64,000 bases of DNA from Phascolarctos cinereus (lineage: Eukaryota; Chordata; Mammalia; Diprotodontia; Phascolarctidae). The position numbers were made by a program, and so were the translations under genes. The notes below the pieces were generated by a model. The model saw nothing but the letters and a program-made list of their open reading frames with translations, had not been told where the DNA came from and did not search any database. Positions 34,904 through 47,081 of the stretch are shown in pieces (position 1 is the stretch's first letter; each line of letters begins with the position of its first letter). The stretch spans positions 248,001 to 312,000 of the forward strand of contig NW_018344227.1 of NCBI RefSeq assembly GCF_002099425.1, read 5' to 3'.

Positions 34904-36979
34904 GCATAGGGCCAAGGTGGTGGAGTAAAAGCAGTGACTTGCTTAAGCTGTCCCCTAAATCCCTCCAAATACCTTTAAAAAGTGGCTCTTAACAAATTCT
35001 AAAGCAGCAGAACCCATAAAAAGAGAGTGAAACAAATTTCCAGCCCAAGATAGCCTGGATAATTGATCAGAAAGGTATATCACACAGGGCAGGTAGAGGA
35101 GTGCAATTAGGCATGGGCACACAGACAAACCAGGCCTCAGTGAACCTGGAACAGACCTCAGAGGACTGAATCATGGGCAGCTGTGGCAGTTTCCATACTT
35201 CTCCACCCACAAATGCCAAAGACAACTTAGAAGGTCAGTGGGAAAAATCTGTGACTGTGGTGAGAGAGAGAAGCTCGGTCCCAGCCCCAGTCCCCGAGTG
35301 TGGCCGTGGGGCAGCAGCTGCCTCCTGAGCTTCCGGCCCACAGACTAAGGGGGAATCAACTGGCTGATCAGAGGGGGATTGCTAGGATCTCTTTGCCAGT
35401 TCTGAGGCAGGAATCTCTTGCTTTGCCCCTGCTTGGATCTGAGTCACAGTTCTGGGTGGCGATCCTGGGGTGAGGAGGAGTACAGGCATGGTGAAGCTTG
35501 TAGTGGTGGTGGATAAGAAGTAGCCCTAACAGTTCCAAGGCAGAAAAGAGTGCTTTTGGTCACTCATAGACAAGAGCACAGGCCAGGAAAGGAGTAAACA
35601 CCTTGCCCTTAATCATACCACCTTGGAAGAACTGAAAATTTGCAGGTCCCTAGAAGTATCTCTGAAAACAGCTGCACAAAACCCCTGAAGCTTGGGACAG
35701 TACATTCTCCACACTGGATGCAGACCCCTACCTTAACAAAGAGCTTAAAACTCAAGTAATTGGCTGGGATCATGAGCAACAACAAAGCAAAAAAAGTCAG
35801 ACCATAGAATCTTTCTTTGGTACAAAGAAGATCAAACATATACCAGAAGAAGACAACAAAGTCAAAGCTCCTACATCCAAAGCCTCCAAGAAAAATATGA
35901 ATCAGTCCCAGGCCATGGAAGAGCTCAAAAGGATTTTGAGAAGCAAGTAAGAGAAGTAGAGGAAAAACTGAGAAGAGAAATGAGAGTGATGCAAGAAAAT
36001 CATGAAAAACAAGTCAACAGCTTGCTAAAGGAGACCCAAAAAAATACTGAATAACACCTTAAAAAATAGCCTAACCCAAATGGCAAAAGAGGTCCAAAAA
36101 GCCAATGAGGAGAAGAATGCCTAAAGCAGAAATTGGCCAAATGGAAAAGGAAGTCCAAAAGCTTACTGAAGAAAATACTTCCTTAAAAATTAGAATAGAG
36201 CAATTGGAAGCTAGTGACTTTATGAGAAATCAAGACACTGTAAACAAATCCAAAAGAATGAAAAATTAGAAAACAATGTGAAATATCTCATTGGAAAAAC
36301 AACTGACCTGGAAAATAGATCCAGGAGAGAGAATTTAAAAATTATTGGACTATCTGAAAGCCATGATCAAAAAAAGAGCCTAGACATCATCTTTCAAGAA
36401 ATTATCAAGGAAAACTGCCCTGATATTTTAGAACCAGAGGGCAAAATAGAAATTGAAAGAATCCACAGATCTCCTCCTGAAAGAGATCCCCAAAGGAAAA
36501 CTCCTAGGAATATTGTAGCCAAATTCCAGAGTTCCCAGGTCAAGGAGAAAATATTGCAAGCAGCCAGAAAGAAACAATTCAAGTATGTGGAAACACAATC
36601 AGGATAACACAAGATTTAGCAGCTTCTACATTAAGGACCACAGGGCATGGAATATAATATTCCAGAGGGCAAAGGAGATAGGATTACAACCAAGAATCAC
36701 CTACCCAGCAAAACTGAGTATAATCCTTCAGGGGAAAAAATGGTCATTCAGTGAAATAGAGGACTTTCAAGCATTCTTGATGAAAAGACCAGAGCTGAAT
36801 AGAAAATTTGACTTTCAAATACAGACTCAAGTGAACATGAAGAGGTAAACAGGAAAGAGAAATCATAAAGGACTTATTAAGGTTGAACTGTTTACATTCC
36901 TGCATGGAAAGATGATATTTGTAACTCATGAGACCTTTGTCAGTATTAGGGTAGTTGGAGGGAAAAAATTATATGTATG

Positions 36980-37015
<36 letters not shown>

Positions 37016-37851
37016 GGCACAGGGTGAGTTGAAGATGAAGGGTGATATATGGAGAATAAAATTAAGGGTGAGAGAGGATTATACTGGAGAAGAGAAAGGG
37101 AGAGGTAGAATGGGGTAAATTATCTCACATAAAACAGACAAGAAAAGGCTTTTACAGTGGAGGGGAAATGGGGAAGGTGAGAGGGAATGAGTGAATCTTA
37201 TTCTCATAGATTTGGCTTAAGGAGGGAATAACATACACACTCAATTGGGTATGGAAATCTATCTTACCCTACAGGAAAATAGGGGGAGAGAGAGCAGGGG
37301 ATGATAGAGGGAGGGCAGATTGGGGAAGGGTAATCAGAAGCAAACACTTCTGAGGAGGGACAGGGTCAAAAAGAGAATAGAATAAATGGGGGCAGGATAG
37401 GATTAAGGGAAATATAGTTAGTTTTTCACAACATGACTACTATGGAAGTGTTTTGCATAACTACATGTATAACCTTGTATCGTTGCTTGCCTTTTCAATG
37501 AGGATAGGTGGAGAGGGAGGAAGGCAGAAAATTTGGAACCCAAAGTTTTAAAAACACATGTTAAAAAAATGTTTTCACATGCAACTAGGAAATAAGAAAT
37601 ATAGGAAATGGGGTATAGAAATCTATCGTGCCCTACAGGAAAATAGAAGGGGAAGGAGAAAAGAAAAGGGAGAGATAGAAGAGAGGGCAGATTAGGGGAA
37701 GGGGTATTTAGAATGCATACCATCTTGGTGTAGGGGAGAGCGAAATGGGGAGAATATTTGGAACTCAAAATCTTGTGGAAGCTAATGTTGAAAACTTAAA
37801 AATAAATAATATTTTAAAAAATAATTATAAATAAATAAATAAATAAATAAT
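34904..37851 (+). mobile_element. HAL1-type element (ORF1-only LINE-1), copy A, full length
   Basis: It starts 'gggccaaggtggtggagtaa', has an L1-like 5' UTR, an ORF1 region (about 35772-36848), then a G/A-rich 3' UTR ending in an AT-rich tail. No ORF2 sequence occurs between ORF1 and the 3' end. Flanking 'attct..cctaaat' copies (34890-34903, 37852-37865) are the target duplication. ORF1 remnants read RSRRENLKIIGLSES and RIHRSPPERDPQRKTPRNIV, the L1 ORF1 RNA-binding core. ORF1 is broken by several frame changes. Confidence 0.88.
36977..37013 (+). repeat. (GATA)n microsatellite in the HAL1 3' UTR
   Basis: About nine gata units, at the same place as in copy B (46187-46232), so the microsatellite belongs to the element. 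Confidence 0.95.
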
Positions 37852-37865
37852 ATTCTGTCCTAAAT

Positions 37866-40006
37866 TTAAGGACAAGTTGGTGTAAAATGTCTTAAGTATC
37901 ATCAATTAATCCCAGAAATACCATAAACAAAATAAATCTTTAATTACCACCCCCCTCTAGTCAAAAAGTGTTTCCAATGGGAAGGAGATTCAGTTTTCTA
38001 AGTGAAGCAATGCTAAAAATATGTTCAATTAAATTAGCCTTATCATAGTAATTCCTAATGATTTAACTGATAATCTCACAATTTCCAGAAGTGATACCCA
38101 AATAATTTTAGATGAAACTTCTCTTTTAAATATAGGCAAACCTGGAAGTTTATAACTTCTTAAATTATATTACTTCAGAATATCACAATACATGATGGTC
38201 AGCAGAGCTGATAAAAGTGACCTAAAAGTTTTCAAACCCATCTTTTCACCTTCTTTTAACAGTACAATTCATAATCTAACCATATCCAAATTATAAGTTG
38301 CCTTTCTAATATCATCTGATAACAGTAGTTTACCAAATTTCATAATACAATAACGTTTAGAAACCTAACAATGCCATAAACAATATTATTTATTTGAAAC
38401 TTAAAACCCATTATCAATCAGGGGGCCTCAATTCAGGTGAATGTGCTTCTGAATTACCTTACACAGAAAATCATTCATCTCATCATCATTGACAGTGTAT
38501 ACTGATCACATCTAAAATCCCACATAAAATTATGAAGGATGAAACAATTACATCTAATTAAAGAAGTAATAATAGTTAACATTTATATAGCACTTGCCCT
38601 ATACCAGGCACTGTATTAAGCACTTTACAAATCATGTGATTACCCACAATGACCTTGGGAGGTGGGTGCTATTATTATCCCCATACAGATATATGGGGTA
38701 AATTGAGGTAAACAGATGTAAGGTACCTTACTTGAGGTCACACAGCTAAGAAATTTCTTAATGCCAAATAGCAAATGTCTTTTATAGTAGGTTCTGATTT
38801 ACCATAATTATCCTGATAGGAAAATGCACTCAGACCACATTCTGATTTCTTTCAGGACAGATTTCAGACCAAATCAAATAAAATCCAGATCTATAATTGC
38901 TGATGGTAACATTTAAATCTCCAAGGCCCATCTACTGTTAGCACTTCAAAAGAAAGGGCTCATTATTTTTCATAAGCTCTTTTTTTTAAAGACACATGGT
39001 GACAATTCCCAAGCTCCCTATAACCTTTTCCCCTATTTCCTCAAAGAGTTGGATCAATTCTTAGTCCCTTGCTTCTTTTACCTATCTTTGAGGTTTTCCA
39101 GATATGGAGCTGGCCTAAGTATTCACCTTCCAATTCCTTCCTCTCCTCCTCCCCCCAGTTTCAAGCTGCATATCACAAATAACCACATAAAGTTTCCCAA
39201 TATAGACATGTACCTAGTTTCGCATTAATAATACTAGGAAATACATATAAAGTTTTACAAACAGTTTGAGTTCACATCTGTTATCATTAGGTTAGCTTAA
39301 AGTATTCTGGACTTGTAATATTATAAGATTCTAGTTGAATGGCTGTTTTTGGCCCAGGTAAAAAAAAAAAGAATCCCTAAGGAATTTGGCAGGGCATGGC
39401 CAGTTTCCCTAGGAAGAAACCTTCAAGTTTTCACAGAAGGAGTTAATTAAATAATTCTTGATCTGAATAGTACAAGGAAACATTTAAGGTCTTATATAAA
39501 TAATAGTCACAGATCAAACAACCAATATTTTTACCATATCCAACATTTATATAGTGTTACTGTCTTCCATATTCTTAAAGGTTTTTTTTAACATTTACAT
39601 CAGTTTTTAACAATTAAATCCATAACCCACAAGAATTAAAAGAAGAGTTTGCTTTTCAAACAATATTTCTAATGCAATGAATTATCAAATTAATGTTGTA
39701 CAATATCTTGTGTAATGTGTATAACATTACAAATCAAATAACTGGGGTAACTTGGCTTAAAATTATACATAGAACAAGTTTCCTGACCCATATAGTATAA
39801 TAATATTAATAATAATAATTTCACTCAAAATGAGACCAGAATAAGTTCATTTATACTTGGATATATTTTCCAAATTGTAACATATAGAACTTCAATTTAT
39901 AGTTTAAATTATTTGTGTTTTACACAAGGGCTATTTATTCAAAGCATTTCATATGGGATTTACTATTCCCAGCTAATCTACTACCAAAGATTTTAAATGT
40001 GACAGT
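37866..40006. other. AT-rich DNA with an L2-type relic
   Basis: An L2/MIR-type 3' end lies at about 38575-38765 ('ataccaggcactgtattaag', 'gaggtcacacagctaagaa'). The rest has no named signature and may be retroviral interior. Confidence 0.4.
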
Positions 40007-40019
40007 ATATAAGAGATTT

Positions 40020-40164
40020 GTTTTTTTGGTTTTTATCAGTGAGGCAATTGGGGTTAAGTGACTTGTCCAGAGTCACACAGCTAGTAAGTGTTATGTGTCT
40101 GAGGTCAGATTTGAACTCAGGTCCTCCTGATTCCAGGACTCCACTGCTGCCACCTAGCTGCCCC
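40020..40164 (-). repeat. Marsupial tRNA-like SINE, reverse orientation
   Basis: The plus strand reads from a T-rich tail through 'agtcacacagctagtaagtg' to 'gccacctagctgcccc'. The flanks share 'ataagagattt'. Confidence 0.93.
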
Positions 40165-40866
40165 ATAAGAGATTTTAATCGTCACATTTAGGGACACATT
40201 GCTTATCAAATTTCTCCTAACCCTCTATATGGGTCTGTATGGGCTTTCAAATCAAGCTACAAAATTTCTATTCTCAATCTATCTATTCACAGTCAAGACT
40301 TTCTCATACCCTTTCAACATGTTTATACATCTGAAGCTGGCATGTGGGTACCCAGAGCAACTGTCCAGGGACAAGAGGGGTTTGGAGTATGTGGTCTCAC
40401 TACTGCTCATGTCCCCCCACTTGTCCCCAAGCTTCCTTCCATATTTTCCCTCTAGCCCTTACTTTTCTTTCCAAATCTTTCAAACCCATTACTCAGACTA
40501 CACAACTTTCCTTTACATTTCAACCATATCCCAGACTGTACCTACTGTTGTTAACTCTTCCCAAGCTATAGGGCTAATTTCAATCCAGGTAACTTTCTTC
40601 ATTAATTACCAAAATTATAATCTGATGCATAATTAGCTGTAATTCAAGTGTTATCTACTAGATCAAAAACCTCTCTCATTCTCCCAAAAGTAAAAGAAAA
40701 ACCTGCACTGCCCATTATTGCCTACAAAACAGTTTTCCAAATTAAAAATCACACTGACGGAGTGCTTGGGTGCTTGTGCTTGGACCCCAATTTCTCCCTA
40801 GCCTCAGAAACACTATCCTTGACAGTTTCTCCCCAGCCCAAGGACACTGTGCCTAGCAATTACTCA
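40165..40866. other. Non-coding DNA, nothing firmly recognised
   Basis: A 145-codon open frame (40199-40636) shows no domain. The stretch may be retroviral sequence next to the LTR that follows. Confidence 0.3.
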
Positions 40867-41539
40867 TGAGTGGGCCCCAGCAAGACCCTTATCTCTCTCC
40901 CTAGTGCAGTTACAAACAGCACCTGAAGGAATTATTAGTTTGAACTGGCTTTGCACTGGGTCATAAAGACATGTTTACCCACTGGACTACCTCCTACCGC
41001 CCTACTTCATTATCTACATCCTGGGCTCCTCATTAACTACATTCTATACTTAAGACATATGTATACTCCCTACATCTATCTTGTCAAACAAGACATTGAT
41101 TGGTGTCAGACTGAACAACTCTCAGTTACCCCTGAACTCTAGTTGACTTAGTGAAGTAGCAGGCCTAAAACCACACCTCCATGTGGCCCCCCCTTGTGGG
41201 CTTTTCCTAGTGAACTCTGGGTAAAACGCCTGCTCAGTTAGTACAAGAAGCGCATGTTCTTTTAAGAACTGACCACTCCTTAACCACTCCCTAATCCCAC
41301 CCTGAATCCCCTAGTTAGCATATTTGGCACATGTTTTATTGTATTTTATCCTATATAAACTTTAACTGTACCACTCTAAGATTGCAGGATCCTTAAGAAT
41401 CCTTTCCCGCTGAAAAGTGTAACAATAAACTTTTTGCCACCTTGACTTGAAGAATGCTTGAGTCTGTGAATTCATTCCAGATGACCCACTACTTCAGTCT
41501 TTGAAGGGTCACAACCTCTCAACCTCTCACACCACAACA
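40867..41539 (+). mobile_element. LTR fossil (LTR family B), plus strand
   Basis: It shows a tatataaa box (about 41351), aataaa (about 41424) and a 'ccacaaca' end. It is the same family as the antisense copy in intron 6. No target duplication was found; the start is approximate. Confidence 0.7.
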
Positions 41540-41755
41540 ATACTTTCTTTCCTTTCCTGCTGCTCTTTACTTTTCAGAATCTGGAGAGCATTAATACCTA
41601 ATTCATAAATCAAGAGAGTTGTATTCCTCTCACAATTTTCAACATCATTACTTATACAGACAGCTTTTATAATGTTAATATACATTTTAAACATAAATTG
41701 CTGAAATTCTAGAGTGATTCTGTTTAAGGCTATGATAGAAAAACCTTGATCAAAG

Positions 41756-42234
41756 TGTGTGGGACAGCGACCCTAACCCAAATTAAACTCAGAGACTTCT
41801 CAAGGTGGCAAAGGTTACCTTTATTGCAATCTCTCGAGATGGCTGTCTGCTCCTTCGATACACAGTGGAGAGAGAGAGACCGAGTAACAGGGGCCACCTT
41901 ATGAAAGCAAATCTCCGCCCACCACGCAAACAAGTTTCCACCCACCACTATCTCTTACCCCCTTAACTGGGGGTGGGCTTATATTCTAAGCTCAAAAGTT
42001 TCTTCCTATCCTCTTAACTGGGAGGTGGGGCTTACATTCCAGGCAGGAAATTCAAAGACAAGGAACAAGGCCAGAAGCCAAGGGCAAACTGCTCAGGTTG
42101 GGGGTGGGGCAGGGCTTATTCTTTCTGTTAAGTGCTTAAAAACAGGGTCTGAGTGGGGGAGGATTTTGAAAGTAGTAATCAAGAATTATTTGACCCTTCG
42201 AGGAGCCTTCACTTCTGAGAGTTCATTTCTCACA
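41756..42234 (-). mobile_element. Solo LTR fossil (LTR family C), minus strand
   Basis: On the minus strand it starts tgtgagaaatgaactctc, carries 'gcaataaaggtaacctttg' near the end and closes '..gacagcgaccc..cccaca' in reverse. No coding parts; the flanking duplication is unclear. Confidence 0.65.
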
Positions 42235-42897
42235 CTACCTTCTGAACTCATTACCTTAATTACACTGAGAAGTCTTCACTGGGACATCCCATTCAAAAGT
42301 GTTTTAAAAGACAAAAACACTTATTTTGTAGTTTTAAACACATTGCCCTGATGTCAGATATATTGGGTGGGCAGAGATATTTCTCTAGATTTAAACATAA
42401 TCTAAAAATTTTAGCTTTGGGATCCAATTAAACCTGAATTCATAAACTTCTAGTATTGAAGATCATTTCCCAGTTAAAGTTTCAGCCTAAAAAGCAAGAA
42501 GAGATCTTACTAATCTAACTTCTGAGTTAAAAATCAAAATTTTCACACTCAGCTTGTTAGTTAGCATTTGTTAAATTTCTACTTGGAAAATTTATCAATA
42601 AAAAGATTAACCCTTACTTCTCCCCCTTCCCGCATAATTAAAGCCAATCCCTTTTTGATTTCTAGGATCTCTTTTTTTTTTTCTTAAAAATGGTCATAAG
42701 TAATGTGACCTTTCCTTGCACAGTGGAAACACTTTTGAAAATACCCCAGGTTGCTTAGATATAATTTCCAACATATCTTATACAACAGCCTCTATAATGA
42801 CTTATATAGTAACTCAAAGAATGGTTTGGGCTGAAAGAGGCTGCACAGGATTCTGTTTCTCTTTTCCTTGCTTTTGGCCTTTCTGCCTATGTGTTAC
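42235..42897 (-). mobile_element. Decayed ERV interior with nucleocapsid-like zinc knuckle
   Basis: At about 42694-42738 the minus strand resembles a retroviral CCHC knuckle (CFHCARKGHITY). With the capsid-like part at 43.4-43.97 kb this gives a gag order running leftwards. It is broken. Confidence 0.55.
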
Positions 42898-43424
42898 TGA
42901 TGGGGTATGGGCTCTGTACCCACCCCCACACACACATTTTGAACTCTCCCACGAATTTCAGGAGCCCAGCACCTGAACTTTCCCACATGGCCCAGTCCCT
43001 GGTATTTGCCTGAGGCATTGGCTCATCCCAGAACAATCCTTTCAATTGTCTTTTCTTTGTGGCTCCCGACCCAGTCCAGCCCTTCATTGTCTGTTACAGA
43101 CCGCCCCAGGTTATTTCCCACCCTTAATCCCATCTAGACTCCTTCTCTACTACCTCTGCGTCCCCCAGCCTATGGGCCACTCCTAGATCACATCCCACAG
43201 TCTTTCTGTATAAAAATGTCCATCCTGTCTCCATTAAATTGCTCAGATTCTTAAAATCTGGCCCATCACAAATAGCACAGATTCTTAAAATCCTATCTCC
43301 TTCTATTAGCAACACAATAAACCTTATCTCTGACTGAAAAAAGGCTTGAGTCTAATTCTTTCTTGGCAGACCTGCACCTTTTGCCCTTGAATTTTGGGGT
43401 TCCCAGCACCCCTAGACCACAACA
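42898..43424 (+). mobile_element. Solo LTR (LTR family D) with 4-bp target duplication
   Basis: It starts tgatggggtatgggct and ends ctagaccacaaca, with aataaa in 'aacacaataaaccttatc'. It is flanked by TTAC on both sides (42894-42897, 43425-43428). A 4-bp duplication fits class I (gamma-like) retroviruses. It belongs to the same family as the LTR at 48.29 kb but lies in the opposite orientation and sits inside the gag remnant. Confidence 0.85.
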
Positions 43425-43428
43425 TTAC

Positions 43429-43960
43429 CTCTATTACTCTTCCTTCATAGACATAGGGAGCAATTCCTTTAATCTGCTCTAGGGTCATTTCATGCCAACC
43501 TGGGCATCTCTTGTGGAAATATTTTCATATCTCAGGCAGGAATTGATCACCAAATGATCTGAGCATCTTTGGGAATAGAAGAGTCTAGCCTCCCATATAA
43601 TTTTGCACTTTTGCATAGCCTGATGTAAAAATGTCAGTTTCTACTTGTACTGTCTCCTGAAATCTAGTGCAATTTGTTGGGGAAGCTGCACAAATATCCA
43701 TACCCTCAAGTAAAAATCATTTGGCCTGTTGCAATCTGCTGTAATTATCAGGATTATTGGGGTCCCATTATGTATCTTGTAAAGGCCAATTGGGCATTCC
43801 CCCTTCTATTAGGGCTGCCTCTATCACTGCTTGTCTTTCACTTGGGAAGAGCAAGGTCAGGATCAAATCAGTTATAGCTTTCCAAGTTAGATAACCTAGG
43901 GACATTATCCCTCCAGGCAGAGAGATAAGAGTGAGAGAAAAGTTTGTTTTCTCTAATAAA
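43429..43960 (-). mobile_element. Capsid-like gag remnant of an endogenous retrovirus
   Basis: The minus strand encodes stretches such as ALIEGGMPNWPLQDT and neighbouring phrases that resemble class I retroviral capsid. It is broken, and it is split from further sequence at 47.07 kb by the HAL1 insertion. Confidence 0.6.
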
Positions 43961-44807
43961 AATCCTATTTGCCGGGAGCCAAGATGGCAGCGTGAAAGCA
44001 GTGACTTGCCTGAGCTCTCCCCCAAACCCCTCCAAATACCCATAAAAAAATGGCCCTAAACAAATTCTAAAGCAGCAGAACCCACAAAAAGACAGAGTAA
44101 AACAAATTTCCAGCCCAAGACAGCCTGGATGGTTGATCGGAAAGGCATATCGAGGAGGGTGGGGAGAGGACAGCAGTTCGGCGTGGGTGTGCAGGCCTCA
44201 GCAAACCTAGATCAGGCCTCAGAGGAACGAATCACAGGCAGCTGTGGTGGCTTCCAGACTCTTCAATCCATGAACACCAAAGACAACTTAGAAGGTCAGT
44301 GGGAAAAGTCTGTTTTTGCGGTGGGGGAAGAGCTAGGTCAGAGCCAGTTCCAGAGCACAGAGTGCAGAGGGCAGGTGCCAGGGCAGTGGCTGTGTCCTGA
44401 GCTTCTGGCCCACTGACTGAGGGGGAACGAAGAGGCTGATCAGAGGGGGATTGCAGGGATCTCTTTGCTGGTGCTGAGGCAGGAATTTCTTACTTTGCCC
44501 GTGCTTGGATCTGGGTCACAGTTCTGGGTGGCAGTCCTGGGGTGAGGAGGAGCGCTGGAGCAGTAGAGTTTGTAGTGGCTGTGGACAGGAAAACCTCCTC
44601 ACAGTTCCAAGAGAGAAAAGACTGCTTGTGGCCAGTCACTCAAAGACCAGAGCTCAGGCCAGGAAGAACTGAAAATTTACAGGTCCCTAGAAGTATCTCT
44701 GAAAACAGCTATACAAACCCCCAAAGCTTGGTACAGTATATTCTCCACATTGGAAGCAGACTCTTACCCTAACAAAGAGTTTAAAACTCGAGTGGTTGGC
44801 TGGGATC

Positions 44808-46049
44808 ATGAGCAAACCTCGCAAAAAGAGTCAGACTATATTATCTTACTTTGGTGACAAAGAAGATCAAAACATACAACCAGAAGAAGACAACAAAGTC
44901 AAAGCTCCCACATCCAAAGCCTCCAAGAAAAATATGAATCAGTCCCAGGCCTTGGAAGAGCTCAAAAGGGATTTTGAGAAACAAGTAAGAAAAGTAGAGG
45001 AAAAACTGGGAAGAGAAATGAAAGTGATGCAAGAAAATCATAAAAAACAAGTCAACAGCTTGCTAAAGGAGACCCAAAGAAATACTGAAGAAAATAATAC
45101 CTTAAAAAATAGCCTGGGGGCAGCTAGGTGGCACAGTGGATAGAGCACCGGCCCTGAAATCAGGACAACCTGAGTTCAAATCTGGTCTCAGACCAAACAC
45201 TTGACTCCTACAAGCTGTGTGACCCTGGGCAAGTCACTTAACCCCAAGTGCCTAAAAAAAAAAAAACAGCCTGATCCAAATGGCAAAAGAGGTCCAAAAA
45301 GCCAGTGAGGAGAAGAATACCCTAAAAAGCAAAATTGGCCAAATGGAAAAGGAAGTCCAAAAGCTTACTGAAGAAAATGCTTCCTTAAAAATTAGAATAG
45401 AGCAATTGGAAGATAGTGACTTTATGAGAAATCATGACACAGTAGAACAAATCCAAGAGAATGAAAAATTAGAAAACAATGTGAAATATCTCATTGGAAA
45501 AACAACTGACCTGGAAAATAGATCCAGGAGAGAGAATTTAAAAATTATTGGACTATCTGAAAGCCATGATCAAAAAAAGAGCCTAGACATCATCTTTCAA
45601 GAAACTATCAAGGAAAACTGCCCTGATATTTTAGAACCAGAGGGCAAAATAGAAATTGAAAGAATCCACAGATCTCCTCCTGAAAGAGATCCCCAAAGGA
45701 AAACTCCTAGGAATATTGTAGCCAAATTCCAGAGTTCCCAGGTCAAGGGAAAAATATTGCAAGCAGCCAGAAAGAAACAATTCAAGTATGGTGGAAACAC
45801 AATCAGGATAACACAAGATTTAGCAGCTTCTACATTAAGGGACCACAGGGCATGGAATATAATATTCCAGAGGGCAAAGGAGATAGGATTATAACCAAGA
45901 ATCACCTACCCAGCAAAAAACTGAGTATAATCCCTCAGGGGAAAAAATGGTCATTCAGTGAAATAGAAGACTTTCAAGCATTCTTGATGAAAAGACCAGA
46001 GCTCAATAGAAAATTTGACTTTCAAATACTAGACTCAAGTGAAACATGA
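44808..46049 (+). pseudogene. HAL1 copy B ORF1 (L1 ORF1p-like), disrupted
   Basis: It encodes an L1 ORF1p-like RNA-binding protein: basic N-terminus, long coiled coil for trimer formation, RRM-like core and C-terminal domain (ITQDLAASTLRDHRAWNIIF). Open frames run 44808-45143 and 45280-45894, separated by the SINE. The C-terminal part (AFLMKRPELNRKFDFQI) is in another frame. Confidence 0.85.
45117..45260 (+). repeat. Marsupial tRNA-like SINE inside HAL1 ORF1
   Basis: Head 'ggggcagctaggtggcacag', tail 'gggcaagtcacttaacccca'. The flanks aaaaa(t/c)agcctg are the target duplication. Copy A lacks it, so the insertion postdates copy B. Confidence 0.95.
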
Positions 46050-46186
46050 AGAGGCAAACAGGAAAAAGAAGTCATATGGGACTTATTAAGGTTGAACTGT
46101 TTACATTGCTGCATGGAAAGATGATATTTGTAACTCATGAGACCTTTGTCAGTATTAAGGTAGTTGGAGGGAAAAAATTATATGTA

Positions 46187-46232
46187 TGTAGATAGATAGA
46201 TAGATAGATGGATAGATAGATAGATAGATAGA
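46187..46232 (+). repeat. (GATA)n microsatellite in HAL1 copy B
   Basis: Imperfect gata run with one gatg interruption, matching the position in copy A. Confidence 0.95.
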
Positions 46233-47081
46233 GGGCACAGGGTGAGTTGAAGATGAAGGGGTGATATATGGAGAATAAAATTAAGGGGTGAGAGAGGATT
46301 ATACTGGGAGAAAGAGAAAGGGAGAGGTAGAATGGGGTACATTATCTCACACAAAACAGACAAGAAAAGGTTCTTACAGTGGAGGGGAAACAGGGGAAGG
46401 TGTGAGGAAATGAGGGAATCTTATTCTCATAAGATTTGGCTTAAGGAGGGAATAACATACACACTCAATTGGGTATAGAAATCTGTCTTACCCTACAGGA
46501 AAATAGGGGAGGAAAGGGACAAGAGAGCAGTGGGATGACAGAGAGAAGGGCAGATTGGGAAAGGGGTAATCAGAAGGAAGTACTTCTGAGGAGGGACAGA
46601 GTCAAAAGAAAGAATAGAATAAATGGGGGGGGCAGGATAGGATTAAGGGAAATACAGTTAGTTTTTCACAACAGGGAAGTGTTTTGCATAACTACATATG
46701 TATGGCCTCTTTGACTTGCTGGCCTTTTCAATGAGGGTGGGTGTGGTGGGAGGAAGGGGGAAAATTTGGAACCCAAAGTTTTAAAAACACATGTTTAAAA
46801 AAAAAAAGTTTCCACATGCAACTGGGAAATAAGGAATACAGGAAATGAGGTACAGAAATCTATCCTGCCCTACAAGAAAATAGAAGGGGAAGGGGATAAG
46901 AGAAGGGGTAGGGGGAGAGATAGAAGGAAGGGCAGACTAGGGGAAGGGGTATTTAGAATGCATGCCATCTTGGGGTGGGGGAGGGGCAAGATGGGGTGAA
47001 AATACGGAACTCAAAATCTTGTGGAAGTAAATGTTGAAAACTAAAAATAAATAAATTTATATATATATAATCCTATTTGCC

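Larger units (their letters stand above)
43974..47068 (+). mobile_element. HAL1-type element (ORF1-only LINE-1), copy B, full length
   Basis: It starts 'gggagccaagatggcagcgt' and ends in an AT-rich tail, flanked by a perfect 13-base duplication AATCCTATTTGCC (43961-43973, 47069-47081). ORF1 opens at 44808 (MSKPRKKSQTILSYFG), then a coiled coil (ALEELKRDFEKQVRKVEEK) and the L1 RNA-binding core (RSRRENLKIIGLSES, TPRNIVAKFQ). A SINE splits ORF1 at 45117, a stop replaces a Gln codon at 45892, and a small frame change follows. As in copy A, no ORF2 is present; the 3' UTR follows directly. Confidence 0.9.

Noticed and set aside
40199-40636. 145-codon frame beside an LTR
   Set aside because: No recognised domain; sits in retroelement-derived DNA.
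44841-45905. Minus-strand frames rich in Phe and Leu opposite HAL1 ORF1
   Set aside because: They are antisense shadows of the A-rich ORF1 sequence.
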